Assembly: GCA_964406505.1 (NCBI GenBank)
Contig: CAYORX010000006.1
Coordinates: 1 to 64,000 of the forward strand
DNA length: 64,000 nucleotides
From: DTU015 sp964406505
GTDB lineage: Bacteria > Bacillota > Sulfobacillia > Fermentithermobacillales > Fermentithermobacillaceae
Reading direction: 5' to 3'
Shown: positions 27,329 through 35,102 of the stretch, in pieces
How the letters are laid out: the number at the start of each line of letters is the position of its first letter
Numbering within the stretch: the first letter of the stretch is position 1
Notes under the pieces: model-generated
Seen by the model: the letters and a program-made list of their open reading frames with translations, nothing else
What the model was told of the DNA's origin: nothing
Databases searched by the model: none
Made by a program: the position numbers and the translations under genes

Positions 27329-29134
27329 ATGTGTATGTGGGATATTGGTAAACAGCTATTTGATAATTCTCCTTCGGGTATGGTTATTTATGATGTGATT
27401 AGGGATGGCAAAAGCGGCATGGACTACATTATCCGGAGTGTAAATCCGGCGTGCCTCGAAATAATGGGCTGGAACAAACAGAACATCATCGGTAAACCTT
27501 TAAAAAAAGTGCTTCCGGGCGTTGAAGCGTTTGGTATTATCGATGCATTTCATCATGTTTGGACTACTGGAAACTCTATTAACTATCCGGAAAATATTTA
27601 CCAAGACTCAGCACTTCGTAGATGGTATGAAAACGTGATTTTCAAACTTCCCGCAGGACAAATTGCTGCAATATTTCAAGATATAACTGAAAAGAAACAG
27701 ATAGAAGATGAACTGAATGCGGAAAGGGAGAGATTAAAGACCACTTTGTACTCCATTGGAGACGGAGTGATTGCACTGGATAATAAGGCACGTATACAAA
27801 TTATGAATAAAACAGCAGAAAGACTGACTGGGTGGAAGCAAGGCGAAGTCAAGGGAATGACCTTAGACAAAATCTTTCAGGTTTTTGATGAAAACACGGG
27901 ACAAAAATTTGAAAACCCTGTTAAAGAAGTGCTAACTTCCGGTAATGTAGTCAATTTGCCAAACAATATAGTTTTATTGTCTAAAGATGGTAATAAAACG
28001 CCAATTAACAACAACGCCGCGCCTATCATAGATAGACATGGTGAAATACAGGGAGTAGTACTGGTGTTTCAAGATGTAACCGAAATACGGAAAAAAGAAA
28101 ACAAAATTAGATATTTGAGCTATCGAGATGCACTCACAGGCCTTTACAATCGAACGTTTTTTGAATCTGAGGTAGAACGACTCGACTCGAGAACATGTAC
28201 ATCCCCCTATCCGATGGCCTTTATTATGGGAGATGTAGACAGCCTAAAACTTATAAACGACTGGTTCGGCCATGAATTCGGCGATAAAGCTTTGAACATA
28301 GCTGCCCATGCTATTAAAACTTCTTGTCGCTCATCCGATCTTGTTGCACGTTGGGGCGGCGACGAATTTGTCATTTTATTGCCTAATGCAAACCACGTGT
28401 TGGCACAAAAAATATGTGAAAGAATAAGAAAAAAGTCTAGCAGGCTGAAAGTAGGTAGTACCAAATTAAGTATTTCTTTGGGTTACGCGATTAGAACCAA
28501 TAGAAATGTTCCTTGGCAGACAACGCTTAAAAAGGCCGAGGACCACATGTATAGGCGAAAACTTATAGACGCTAAAAGTTACCGAAGTTCGATCCTTTCT
28601 TCTATAAGAAATGCACTTTACGAAAAAAGTTATGAAACTGAAGCACACGGCAATCGATTGGCAGAATTATCAAAAAAGATCGGTTCCCGCATGGGGCTGC
28701 TGCCGTGGGAATTAGACGAACTTGAAGTTCTAGCGATGCTTCATAACATCGGAAAGATTGCGATAGATGAGAGAATATTGAAAAAACCAGGTCCCCTCAC
28801 AGCGTCGGAAAAAACTGAATTAAAAAGACACCCTGAAATCGGGTACAGAATCGCTCAAGCCGTGCCCGAACTTTTAAACATCGCGGAATATATCCTATCC
28901 CATCATGAAAGATGGGATGGTAAAGGTTATCCCAGAGAGTTAGCAGGCAAAGAAATACCGTTATTATCTCGGATTTTAGCCGTTGCAAATGCCTATGACG
29001 CTATGGTCCATGGCAGACCCTACCGAAAGGCCCGCTCGGTTGCAAGAGCAATAAAGGAGTTACGCGAAAACGCAGGTACTCAATTTGATCCAGAGGTTGT
29101 AAAAACTTTTATGTCTTGTTTGAAGAAAACATAA
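27329..29134 (+). CDS. PAS-PAS-GGDEF-HD-GYP cyclic-di-GMP signalling protein
   Basis: The product has 601 residues and no membrane segments. Two PAS domains (about 5-115 and 125-250) precede a GGDEF domain (about 265-420) with an intact GGDEF at 343-347 and an RSSD inhibitory site five residues before it, so it should make c-di-GMP under feedback control. The HD-GYP domain (about 430-600) has HHERWDGKGYP intact, but the metal-binding HD dyad is His472-Asn473 (LHNIGK). That change probably weakens or abolishes phosphodiesterase activity. The ATG at 27329 has AAAGGGCG upstream. The gene stands alone. Confidence 0.92.
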   Translation: MCMWDIGKQLFDNSPSGMVIYDVIRDGKSGMDYIIRSVNPACLEIMGWNKQNIIGKPLKKVLPGVEAFGIIDAFHHVWTTGNSINYPENIYQDSALRRWYENVIFKLPAGQIAAIFQDITEKKQIEDELNAERERLKTTLYSIGDGVIALDNKARIQIMNKTAERLTGWKQGEVKGMTLDKIFQVFDENTGQKFENPVKEVLTSGNVVNLPNNIVLLSKDGNKTPINNNAAPIIDRHGEIQGVVLVFQDVTEIRKKENKIRYLSYRDALTGLYNRTFFESEVERLDSRTCTSPYPMAFIMGDVDSLKLINDWFGHEFGDKALNIAAHAIKTSCRSSDLVARWGGDEFVILLPNANHVLAQKICERIRKKSSRLKVGSTKLSISLGYAIRTNRNVPWQTTLKKAEDHMYRRKLIDAKSYRSSILSSIRNALYEKSYETEAHGNRLAELSKKIGSRMGLLPWELDELEVLAMLHNIGKIAIDERILKKPGPLTASEKTELKRHPEIGYRIAQAVPELLNIAEYILSHHERWDGKGYPRELAGKEIPLLSRILAVANAYDAMVHGRPYRKARSVARAIKELRENAGTQFDPEVVKTFMSCLKKT

Positions 29135-29150
29135 AGACTTTTGGCATTCA

Positions 29151-29606
29151 TTATTTTTCACTTTCTTCGACAATATTAATTGAACAAAGTTCACCTGATT
29201 TACCGTTTTCAAGATCTAGATGGGGAACGTCCCCCCATAGTCTTTCTAAACCGTAAAAATGTCTTTCGTCTTCTCGAAATATATGCACCACAACATCGCC
29301 ATAATCGAGAAGAATCCAGTATCCAACCTGATATCCTTCCACATGAACAGGTTTTTTTAACGTTTCAGAATAAACGAGATTATCAGCTAATGCGCGCACA
29401 TGCCTGGGGCTAGAGCCTGATGCAATTACAAAATAATCTGCGATTAACGTAACATTTCCCACATTTAAAACCAGAACATCAAAGCCTTTGGCATCATGCA
29501 AAATTTTTGCCGTTTCAACAGCTAAAGATTTAGCGACTTTGTTTTCACCCTCCAAATGTTTCCCTTCGTCAATAGATGACGTATTTATAAAAATCAATCC
29601 TCCCAT
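29151..29606 (-). CDS. rsfS: Ribosome silencing factor RsfS
   Basis: This 151-residue protein binds L14 of the large subunit and blocks subunit joining in starvation. The RsfS core (about 28-130) reads AKSLAVETAKILHDAKGFDVLVLNV ending in the DYGDVVVHIF motif and ERLWGD. The family is usually 105-120 residues; here there is an N-terminal extension of about 27 and a short C-terminal tail. The ATG at 29606 follows GAAGGAAATAAT; a longer frame from 29687 lacks such a site. It is the last gene of the yqeK-LCP-rsfS group. Confidence 0.92.
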   Translation of the reverse strand: MGGLIFINTSSIDEGKHLEGENKVAKSLAVETAKILHDAKGFDVLVLNVGNVTLIADYFVIASGSSPRHVRALADNLVYSETLKKPVHVEGYQVGYWILLDYGDVVVHIFREDERHFYGLERLWGDVPHLDLENGKSGELCSINIVEESEK

Positions 29607-29709
29607 ATTATTTCCTTCAAATTGAACGTTTCGATACTTCTCACTATTCCTATCTTTCCCATTGCATGATACAAATTGCCAAAACATGAAATTTGGTAAC
29701 GCCTAGAAT

Positions 29710-31035
29710 CTATTGTGACATTTCAATATCTTTTCCCAATATGACCAAAACATCAGAGTTTTCCGGGATTTCGTCAGAAGTATATGCTTTTGACTCTACA
29801 GCAACTGCCCTTATACTCTTCAAAAGTTCTGTTTGAATATCCTGCTTTCCTTTCGGCGCTAAAACCATGGTTTCATTATAATCAAACTTATCAGCATTAC
29901 CGACTTCTATCACATCAAAACCATAGCTTCTTAGTATAGAAGCTATGTAATCAGCTGCGCCGGGCGTTCCACAACCATTATGCACGGTTACTTTGATTTC
30001 AGCATTTTTTGTACGATCTATCCCTCTGACCACTTCATCAACCATTTGCGCTGTTTTGGTCGAATCAATCAACCAATAACTGATATCACCGATATAACCT
30101 GATTCGCCCGGTAAAATAGACATTCTTACTTCATTAGGTTTAATGTTTAAGCCGATAGAAGCTAAATACATGAGATCTTCGTTGGTCAAATCTGTAAGTA
30201 CATACGGTAGCACGTCAGAAATGAGTTTCGGGATTTTTGTAATCGTAGCAATACGCATAACTTTATCCGCCAGCGCTTTGAGAAATAATTCCTGAGCCCT
30301 AATACGACCTATATCTCCATCAACGTAATCTCTATAGCGCACGAAATGAAGTGCCTTTTCACCATCTAATTCCTGTGGCCCCGCTTCAATGTGAATGTAA
30401 AGGTCTTGATACGGGTCTTTATAATTCATGTCTTCAGGAACATCGATGTATACGCCGCCCATTGTATTAATGATTTGCCTAAACCCCTCAAAATCTGCCC
30501 TAACGTAACGGTGGATTTCCACGTCAAGAAATTCTTCAATGGTTTGAATCACCAGTTCTGGGCCTCCATATGCATGAGCATGTCCTGCCTTTTCTAAATT
30601 GTTCACTTTAGGTATGAAAACTCGGGTATCTCTGGGGATAGACAATATATCCATCTTTTTTCCATTCGTATCAATGCTGACAAGCATTATAACATCTGAA
30701 CGCGTACCTGTTTTTGAATGTGTAAGTAATTGCCCATCAACTCCACCGTCAATTCCCAATACCAATATATTCATTCTCGAAGTCGATTCATCTACTAATG
30801 GCAGTTCACTGGATGGAGGATAACCGGTAGAATAACCTCGTAGGTAGGTATACATACCAACAAGCATACCCCCTATGAACAAAACAACACCCAAGCTAAC
30901 TGTTAACACTAGTTTGCCCCAGTGCTTTTTCTTAGATTTCGATCTTTCGGATTTGGATGAGACCTCTGTCTTTTTGTAAATTCTTGTTTCCTCTGATTTA
31001 AGGTTACGCTTATCGCTGCGTTTGCACCATTTCAT
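29710..31035 (-). CDS. LytR-CpsA-Psr (LCP) family cell-wall polymer ligase
   Basis: The product has 441 residues. A Lys/Arg-rich cytoplasmic tail of about 40 residues precedes one transmembrane helix (LVLTVSLGVVLFIGGMLVG). The extracellular LCP domain (about 85-260) carries MNILVLGIDG, SRSDVIML-like TRSDVIMLVSID, SIPRDTRV and VRYRDYVDGDIGRI with the Arg and Asp residues that bind the polyprenyl pyrophosphate donor. A LytR_C domain follows (about 340-435). LCP enzymes attach secondary polymers to peptidoglycan. The start lies within the last 26 bases of yqeK, so translation is coupled. Confidence 0.9.
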   Translation of the reverse strand: MKWCKRSDKRNLKSEETRIYKKTEVSSKSERSKSKKKHWGKLVLTVSLGVVLFIGGMLVGMYTYLRGYSTGYPPSSELPLVDESTSRMNILVLGIDGGVDGQLLTHSKTGTRSDVIMLVSIDTNGKKMDILSIPRDTRVFIPKVNNLEKAGHAHAYGGPELVIQTIEEFLDVEIHRYVRADFEGFRQIINTMGGVYIDVPEDMNYKDPYQDLYIHIEAGPQELDGEKALHFVRYRDYVDGDIGRIRAQELFLKALADKVMRIATITKIPKLISDVLPYVLTDLTNEDLMYLASIGLNIKPNEVRMSILPGESGYIGDISYWLIDSTKTAQMVDEVVRGIDRTKNAEIKVTVHNGCGTPGAADYIASILRSYGFDVIEVGNADKFDYNETMVLAPKGKQDIQTELLKSIRAVAVESKAYTSDEIPENSDVLVILGKDIEMSQ

Positions 31036-31582
31036 TGAAGATCACCACCGTTTCTGGATCCACAATCCAGCCCCGAGTTCGGGCTGCATAAATTATAGCA
31101 TTTCGCAAACTTTCCAAGAGTGCTTCGTCAAACTCCCCGACTTCTAGCAAATTACGCACAACATTCACCTTAGGGTAATTTCTGCCAGGTTCTATTTTGT
31201 CGGCCAAGTATACAATCTGCTCTAATTTTGTCCAGTGCCGCCTTCCACTCACGTGATATGCAATTGCGCTGAGAACCCCTTCATCTTTAATCCCTAATTC
31301 TTTTCTAGCTATAACAGCACTTATTTTCCCATGCAGCAGTACCGGACAAACTATTTCTTCTTTTCTACGTATTATATCTTCTTTCTTGGCCTTAAGTAAG
31401 AGCATTTCCAAAGGAAAGTCTCTAGCGATATCATGTAAAAGCCCAGCAAGATAAGCCCTTTCAGGATTGACTCCGTACTTTAAAGCTAAACGAAACCCGC
31501 ATTTGGCAACACCAATGCTGTGCTCTAATCTGTTTTTGCTGAGTTTAGTTTTGGCAAATTGCAAAGCATGTTGAAAGATCAC
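31010..31582 (-). CDS. yqeK: YqeK-like HD-domain hydrolase (diadenosine tetraphosphatase type)
   Basis: This 190-residue HD-superfamily protein has HSIGVAKCG (first His), LLHDIARD (HD dyad), LHGKISAVIA and AIAYHVSGR (later metal ligands), and ends with KIEPGRNYPKV. Homologues hydrolyse Ap4A symmetrically. The GTG start at 31582 lies after AGAGGTAAATA. Gene order with nadD upstream and LCP/rsfS downstream is standard in Firmicutes. A promoter is proposed just upstream. Confidence 0.9.
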   Translation of the reverse strand: MIFQHALQFAKTKLSKNRLEHSIGVAKCGFRLALKYGVNPERAYLAGLLHDIARDFPLEMLLLKAKKEDIIRRKEEIVCPVLLHGKISAVIARKELGIKDEGVLSAIAYHVSGRRHWTKLEQIVYLADKIEPGRNYPKVNVVRNLLEVGEFDEALLESLRNAIIYAARTRGWIVDPETVVIFNEMVQTQR

Positions 31583-31698
31583 TATTTACCTCTTCCCTAT
31601 TGATTTGACGCAAATTAAGAGGATAAAGTTTCACCGCACTCTATGTAGGTGCGTAAGCTACAAAGCTAAAAGATAAGGTTGCCTCCAAATCCTCTCGG

Positions 31699-31728
31699 AG
31701 TATAGCACAATAAAAGATGAGGAGGCAA
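31699..31728 (-). promoter_or_regulatory. Probable promoter of the yqeK-LCP-rsfS group
   Basis: On the minus strand TTGCCT (31728-31723) and TATACT (31704-31699) are 18 bases apart, and the -10 is extended by TGC. The -35 is also one arm of an 8-base inverted repeat with 31679-31686 (TTGCCTCC/GGAGGCAA), which might act as an operator or leader hairpin. Confidence 0.5.
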
Positions 31729-31761
31729 TGAACCACTCGAATTATATTATATTAAACGAAT

Positions 31762-32016
31762 TTAAAACCTCGGTTGGCGGGGCCTTGCTTCATTTACGAC
31801 TATTTGGCGCCCTTCCAACATTGTCCCGTTAACTGCCTCGATAGCTTTTTCCGCATCGGCGGCATCTACTTCAACAAAACCGAAACCTCTCGATCTGCCA
31901 GTATCCCTATCCGTAATAATACGACAGCTCCTGACCTCAACGAAAGGACTAAAGGCTTCAGATAGATCTTCACTGCTAGTAGCCCAAGGTAAATTACCTA
32001 CATACAAAGTTTTCAT
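31762..32016 (-). CDS. Small RNA-binding protein with a single RRM
   Basis: The 84 residues form one RNA recognition motif and little else. RNP2 is LYVGNLPW near the N-terminus and RNP1 is RGFGFVEV around residues 43-50, with aromatic residues at the RNA-contact positions. The C-terminus is basic (RPRQPRF). Such single-RRM proteins occur in cyanobacteria and some Clostridia and are often cold- or stress-linked. GGGAGGTGTAGCT precedes the ATG. It sits between nadD and yqeK, splitting a pair that is normally adjacent. Confidence 0.9.
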   Translation of the reverse strand: MKTLYVGNLPWATSSEDLSEAFSPFVEVRSCRIITDRDTGRSRGFGFVEVDAADAEKAIEAVNGTMLEGRQIVVNEARPRQPRF

Positions 32017-32092
32017 AGCTACACCTCCCTCGACTTCGATTTAGGATTTCTTCGTGTCCGACTAACCATCCGTCAATAACAGCACTTGAGTT

Positions 32093-32710
32093 TCATTTGT
32101 TGTGTTGCGAATAAAGCCGCTGCTTTTGTATATACAGGCATACCGGCTCAGGAACCAAATACCGAACTGATTTCCCTTCTCGAATCCTGCGCCGTATATC
32201 TCTTGACGCGATAGCTAAAAGTGTTACCGGAAAGGGATGAACTTTCGAAAAACAACCAGGCCCTAAATAGGTTTTTAACGTGCTTAGGGCTTCTACATCG
32301 TAACCAGGCCTGGTTACTGCAATAAAATCTGCCAAATCGAAAAGTTGCTGGTATCCATTCCAAGTGTGAATTTCAAGAATCGCATCAAGCCCTGTAATAA
32401 AATAAAGCTTTTTCCGCTTACAAATTGTGGCTCTAAATTCCCGCAGGGTGTCCAATGTATAAGAAGGGCCTTCTCGCTGTATTTCAACTCCTGAAACTTC
32501 AAACTGAGGATGATCAGCCGTAGCAAGTCTAGTCATCTTATAGCGATGTTCGGGGGAGGTAACTTGTGAAAGTGGTTTGTGTGGAGGATTGCCTGACGGA
32601 ACAAAAATAACACGCTCAAGATTAAACCCTTGCAGCACTTCTTCTGCAGCCCTGAGATGCCCAAAATGAATCGGATCAAACGTCCCACCCATCACACCGA
32701 TCGCAGTCAC
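32093..32710 (-). CDS. nadD: Nicotinate-nucleotide adenylyltransferase
   Basis: This 205-residue enzyme makes deamido-NAD from nicotinate mononucleotide and ATP. The nucleotidyltransferase motif GGTFDPIHFGHL with the HxGH-type signature is at residues 8-19, and the C-terminal SRDIRRRIREGKSVRYLVP corresponds to the ISSTxIR motif. Length is normal for the family. The start is GTG at 32710. It lies downstream of obg in the usual Firmicute order. Confidence 0.93.
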   Translation of the reverse strand: MTAIGVMGGTFDPIHFGHLRAAEEVLQGFNLERVIFVPSGNPPHKPLSQVTSPEHRYKMTRLATADHPQFEVSGVEIQREGPSYTLDTLREFRATICKRKKLYFITGLDAILEIHTWNGYQQLFDLADFIAVTRPGYDVEALSTLKTYLGPGCFSKVHPFPVTLLAIASRDIRRRIREGKSVRYLVPEPVCLYIQKQRLYSQHNK

Positions 32711-32817
32711 CCAAATGCCTCCAAGACCCAGGAACCCTGAAAATCAGACTTCACAGTTCGTTTACTTTACCTGCTCTATTCTATGTACGTTTTGAAAATC
32801 CTTCTTTAATTTACCAT

Positions 32818-33840
32818 CTATCTATTTGTTTCCAATGCGTTTGACAAGCCTTTTAACAAACTATCTAATCCCGTACCTGTTAGGGCGGAAATAAGAAACA
32901 CAGGTGTTTTTGTGACTTCTGACATTTTATCTTTTAGGTCTGAAATGGATTGTCCTGAAGGTATCAAATCTACTTTATTGATAGCTACAAGAAATTTTTT
33001 TGATTTCATTTCTTCGCTATATGCAAGCACTTCACGTCGTACGGCTATAAATTCGCTGATTGGACCTAAGCTAACGCCGTGCTGAACCAACGTGCTACCA
33101 TCTATCACATATAACAACATCACGGTTCTTTCTATGTGCCTTAAAAATTCATGGCCCAGGCCTTTGCCTTCACTTGCCCCTTCAATAAGACCGGGTATAT
33201 CGGCCACTACAAACCTTTCACGATCTTGCTCCACAACGCCAAGATTTGGGCTAATGGTTGTAAACGGATAAGAATCTATTTTAGGTTTTGCGTTTGATAT
33301 AGCCCATAAAAGGGTAGATTTTCCCGCATTAGGCAAACCCACTAATCCTATATCAGCTATGGATTTTAATTCAAGGCGGATACTACGTTCTTCTCCGGGC
33401 TTACCTTCCTCAAATTGTCTTGGAGCACGGTTTTTAGAAGTTGCAAACCTAGCATTTCCTCTTCCGCCTTTCCCCCCACGAGCCACGACAACTTTTTGAC
33501 CTTCTTCTACCAAATCATCGATTAATTCCCCAGTATCTTCATCGTAAAGCATGGTTCCAAGAGGAACTCTAGATACTAAGTCACGACCGTTTTTGCCGGT
33601 GCGCTTGTCGCCTTGGCCCTGTTTACCGTTACCAGCCCTTAAATGTGGCCTATATCTAAAATCTAGAAGAGTATTAAGATTTGCATCTGCTTCAAACGCC
33701 ACATTTCCGCCATCTCCGCCATCCCCACCGGCTGGACCTCCAAAAGGCACAAATTTTTCACGTCTAAACGCAACACAGCCCCTACCCCCATCTCCCGCTT
33801 TTACAAATACTTTGACTCTGTCGACAAAGCGAGAACCCAA
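32818..33840 (-). CDS. obg: GTPase Obg/CgtA
   Basis: This 340-residue GTPase assists 50S assembly and the stress and sporulation response. The glycine-rich Obg fold (residues 1-155) contains GDGGRGCVAFRREK and GPAGGDGGDGG. The G domain has G1 GLPNAGKST, G3 DIPG and G4 NKVD. The C-terminal OCT domain of Bacillus Obg is absent; the protein ends soon after the G domain. I chose the TTG at 33840, eight bases after GGAAGGAG, because homologues begin at about this point; the longer frame to 33885 has no ribosome-binding site. Confidence 0.93.
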   Translation of the reverse strand: MGSRFVDRVKVFVKAGDGGRGCVAFRREKFVPFGGPAGGDGGDGGNVAFEADANLNTLLDFRYRPHLRAGNGKQGQGDKRTGKNGRDLVSRVPLGTMLYDEDTGELIDDLVEEGQKVVVARGGKGGRGNARFATSKNRAPRQFEEGKPGEERSIRLELKSIADIGLVGLPNAGKSTLLWAISNAKPKIDSYPFTTISPNLGVVEQDRERFVVADIPGLIEGASEGKGLGHEFLRHIERTVMLLYVIDGSTLVQHGVSLGPISEFIAVRREVLAYSEEMKSKKFLVAINKVDLIPSGQSISDLKDKMSEVTKTPVFLISALTGTGLDSLLKGLSNALETNR

Positions 33841-33886
33841 ACCCAAAACTCCTTCCGCCAAATGAATTACAATCTGCAACGCCAAA

Positions 33887-33908
33887 AGCGGCGGAACAGG
33901 CCGCCGCT
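33887..33908 (-). terminator. Hairpin between rpmA and obg
   Basis: AGCGGCGG (33887-33894) pairs exactly with CCGCCGCT (33901-33908) around a 6-base loop. On the minus strand only four T follow, so it may be a partial terminator or an attenuator reducing obg expression relative to the ribosomal proteins. Confidence 0.5.
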
Positions 33909-33969
33909 AAACAAAGTAACTTTTTGTTTTGTAGCGCATCAAAATTCAACATCGTGTCAAAGTTCATTA

Positions 33970-34287
33970 TCAGTCGTTGTCGCCGGATACTGCGGCCATT
34001 TTCATCGGTGCCGCAACTTCCTCAACAGATACAATACTACCCCTCCGACCTTTTCGTTCGAAAGATACAAATCCGTCAGTTTTGGCAAACAAGGTGTAAT
34101 CGCGCCCCATACCCACGTTGCGGCCAGGATGTACTCTTGTACCTCTTTGACGAATAATTATGCTACCATTCGTGACAAACTGGCCATCATGATTTTTAAC
34201 GCCAAGCCGTTTGGAGCGGGAGTCACGCCCATTTCTAGAGCTTCCTACACCTTTCTTCTTTGCAAACAGTTGAAGATCGATCATCAT
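33970..34287 (-). CDS. rpmA: 50S ribosomal protein L27, with Prp-cleaved N-terminus
   Basis: The product has 105 residues. It begins MMIDLQLFAKKKGVGSSRNGRDS; the segment up to LFA is the Firmicute extension that Prp removes so that the conserved KKGVGSS tail can reach the peptidyl-transferase centre. The rest is typical L27 (SKRLGVKNHDGQ, RQRGTRVHPGRNVGMGRDYTLFA). GAAGGAGGGGAGCAGCA precedes the two adjacent ATG codons. It lies in the rplU-prp-rpmA operon. Confidence 0.97.
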   Translation of the reverse strand: MMIDLQLFAKKKGVGSSRNGRDSRSKRLGVKNHDGQFVTNGSIIIRQRGTRVHPGRNVGMGRDYTLFAKTDGFVSFERKGRRGSIVSVEEVAAPMKMAAVSGDND

Positions 34288-34344
34288 TGCTGCTCCCCTC
34301 CTTCCATCTAAACCCGACTCACAATGATATAAACTTGATAAATA

Positions 34345-34716
34345 TTAATCACTACTCCGATACATGACATCGATGTGTTCGGGATACTCGTTGGCCATAG
34401 ATAAAATCGATAGCTCTAGCGTTCTCAAAATTGCTTTAGGTGCATCTCGATAAGCGACACATGGGTCAACTTCGACTTTAAGATAGCCAGCTCGCTTACA
34501 GAACTTTACCCTTTCACCCAAAATATCTTTTAACCCGATTAAGATACCTTGCGCCAGAATAGATATTCCGGCACATACAATGTCCTGGCCATATTCCGCA
34601 AAGCCTGCATGCCCTTGGATCTCATACCCTGCCAACACTTCAACGGAAACTTGGGACTCTAAGTGCTGCGGATGTTTTGACCTACATTGCTTACGCAGAA
34701 ACCGTATTTTCAACAT
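34345..34716 (-). CDS. prp: Ribosomal-processing cysteine protease Prp
   Basis: This 123-residue protease removes the N-terminal extension of L27. The catalytic dyad is visible as GHAGFAEYGQDIVCAGIS, with His in GHA and Cys in VCA, in the order and spacing of the family (formerly YsxB). The ATG at 34716 was chosen; it lies within the last codons of rplU, so translation is coupled. A TTG further upstream (34734) is possible. Its genetic position between L21 and L27 fits its function. Confidence 0.93.
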   Translation of the reverse strand: MLKIRFLRKQCRSKHPQHLESQVSVEVLAGYEIQGHAGFAEYGQDIVCAGISILAQGILIGLKDILGERVKFCKRAGYLKVEVDPCVAYRDAPKAILRTLELSILSMANEYPEHIDVMYRSSD

Positions 34717-35026
34717 TTTGTTCGATAGAATCAATTCTTATCTCTGTGAAATGCTGCCTATGTCCATAGCGCTTTCTATACCTGGTTTTAGGCTTATATT
34801 TGAAAACCAGAATTTTCCTGGCTTTGCCTTGACGAATGATGGTTCCTTTCACCGAAGCCTTTTCAATGTAAGGTTTCCCAACTTTCAAGCCTTCATCACC
34901 GGAGATCGCAAGCACTTGATCAAATACATGAGTATTCCCGCGTTCGCCGTCTATTTTTTCAATTCTTAATATGCTGCCGGGGGAGACCTTGTATTGCTTA
35001 CCGCCCGTTTTAATTATTGCATACAA
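34691..35026 (-). CDS. rplU: 50S ribosomal protein L21
   Basis: The 111-residue product starts LYAIIKTGGKQYKVSPGS and contains KARKILVFKYKPKTRYRKRYGHRQ, both diagnostic for L21, which binds 23S rRNA. It ends with a short acidic tail. I chose the TTG at 35026 because homologues begin MYAIIKTGGKQY and GGGGG lies ten bases upstream. A good promoter precedes it. First gene of the rplU-prp-rpmA operon. Confidence 0.95.
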   Translation of the reverse strand: MYAIIKTGGKQYKVSPGSILRIEKIDGERGNTHVFDQVLAISGDEGLKVGKPYIEKASVKGTIIRQGKARKILVFKYKPKTRYRKRYGHRQHFTEIRIDSIEQNVENTVSA

Positions 35027-35067
35027 CTTTGGAAAACCCCCTAGTTTAAGTGACAAGTTACCGATAC

Positions 35068-35097
35068 AGTTTAGCATGCAACTGGAAAAGATGTCAA
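35068..35097 (-). promoter_or_regulatory. Promoter of the rplU-prp-rpmA operon
   Basis: On the minus strand a perfect TTGACA (35097-35092) is followed after 18 bases by TAAACT (35073-35068), extended by TGC. Transcription would begin near 35061 and leave a 35-base leader before the rplU TTG. There is too little room for a long L21 leader RNA. Confidence 0.6.
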
Positions 35098-35102
35098 GCA
35101 GT

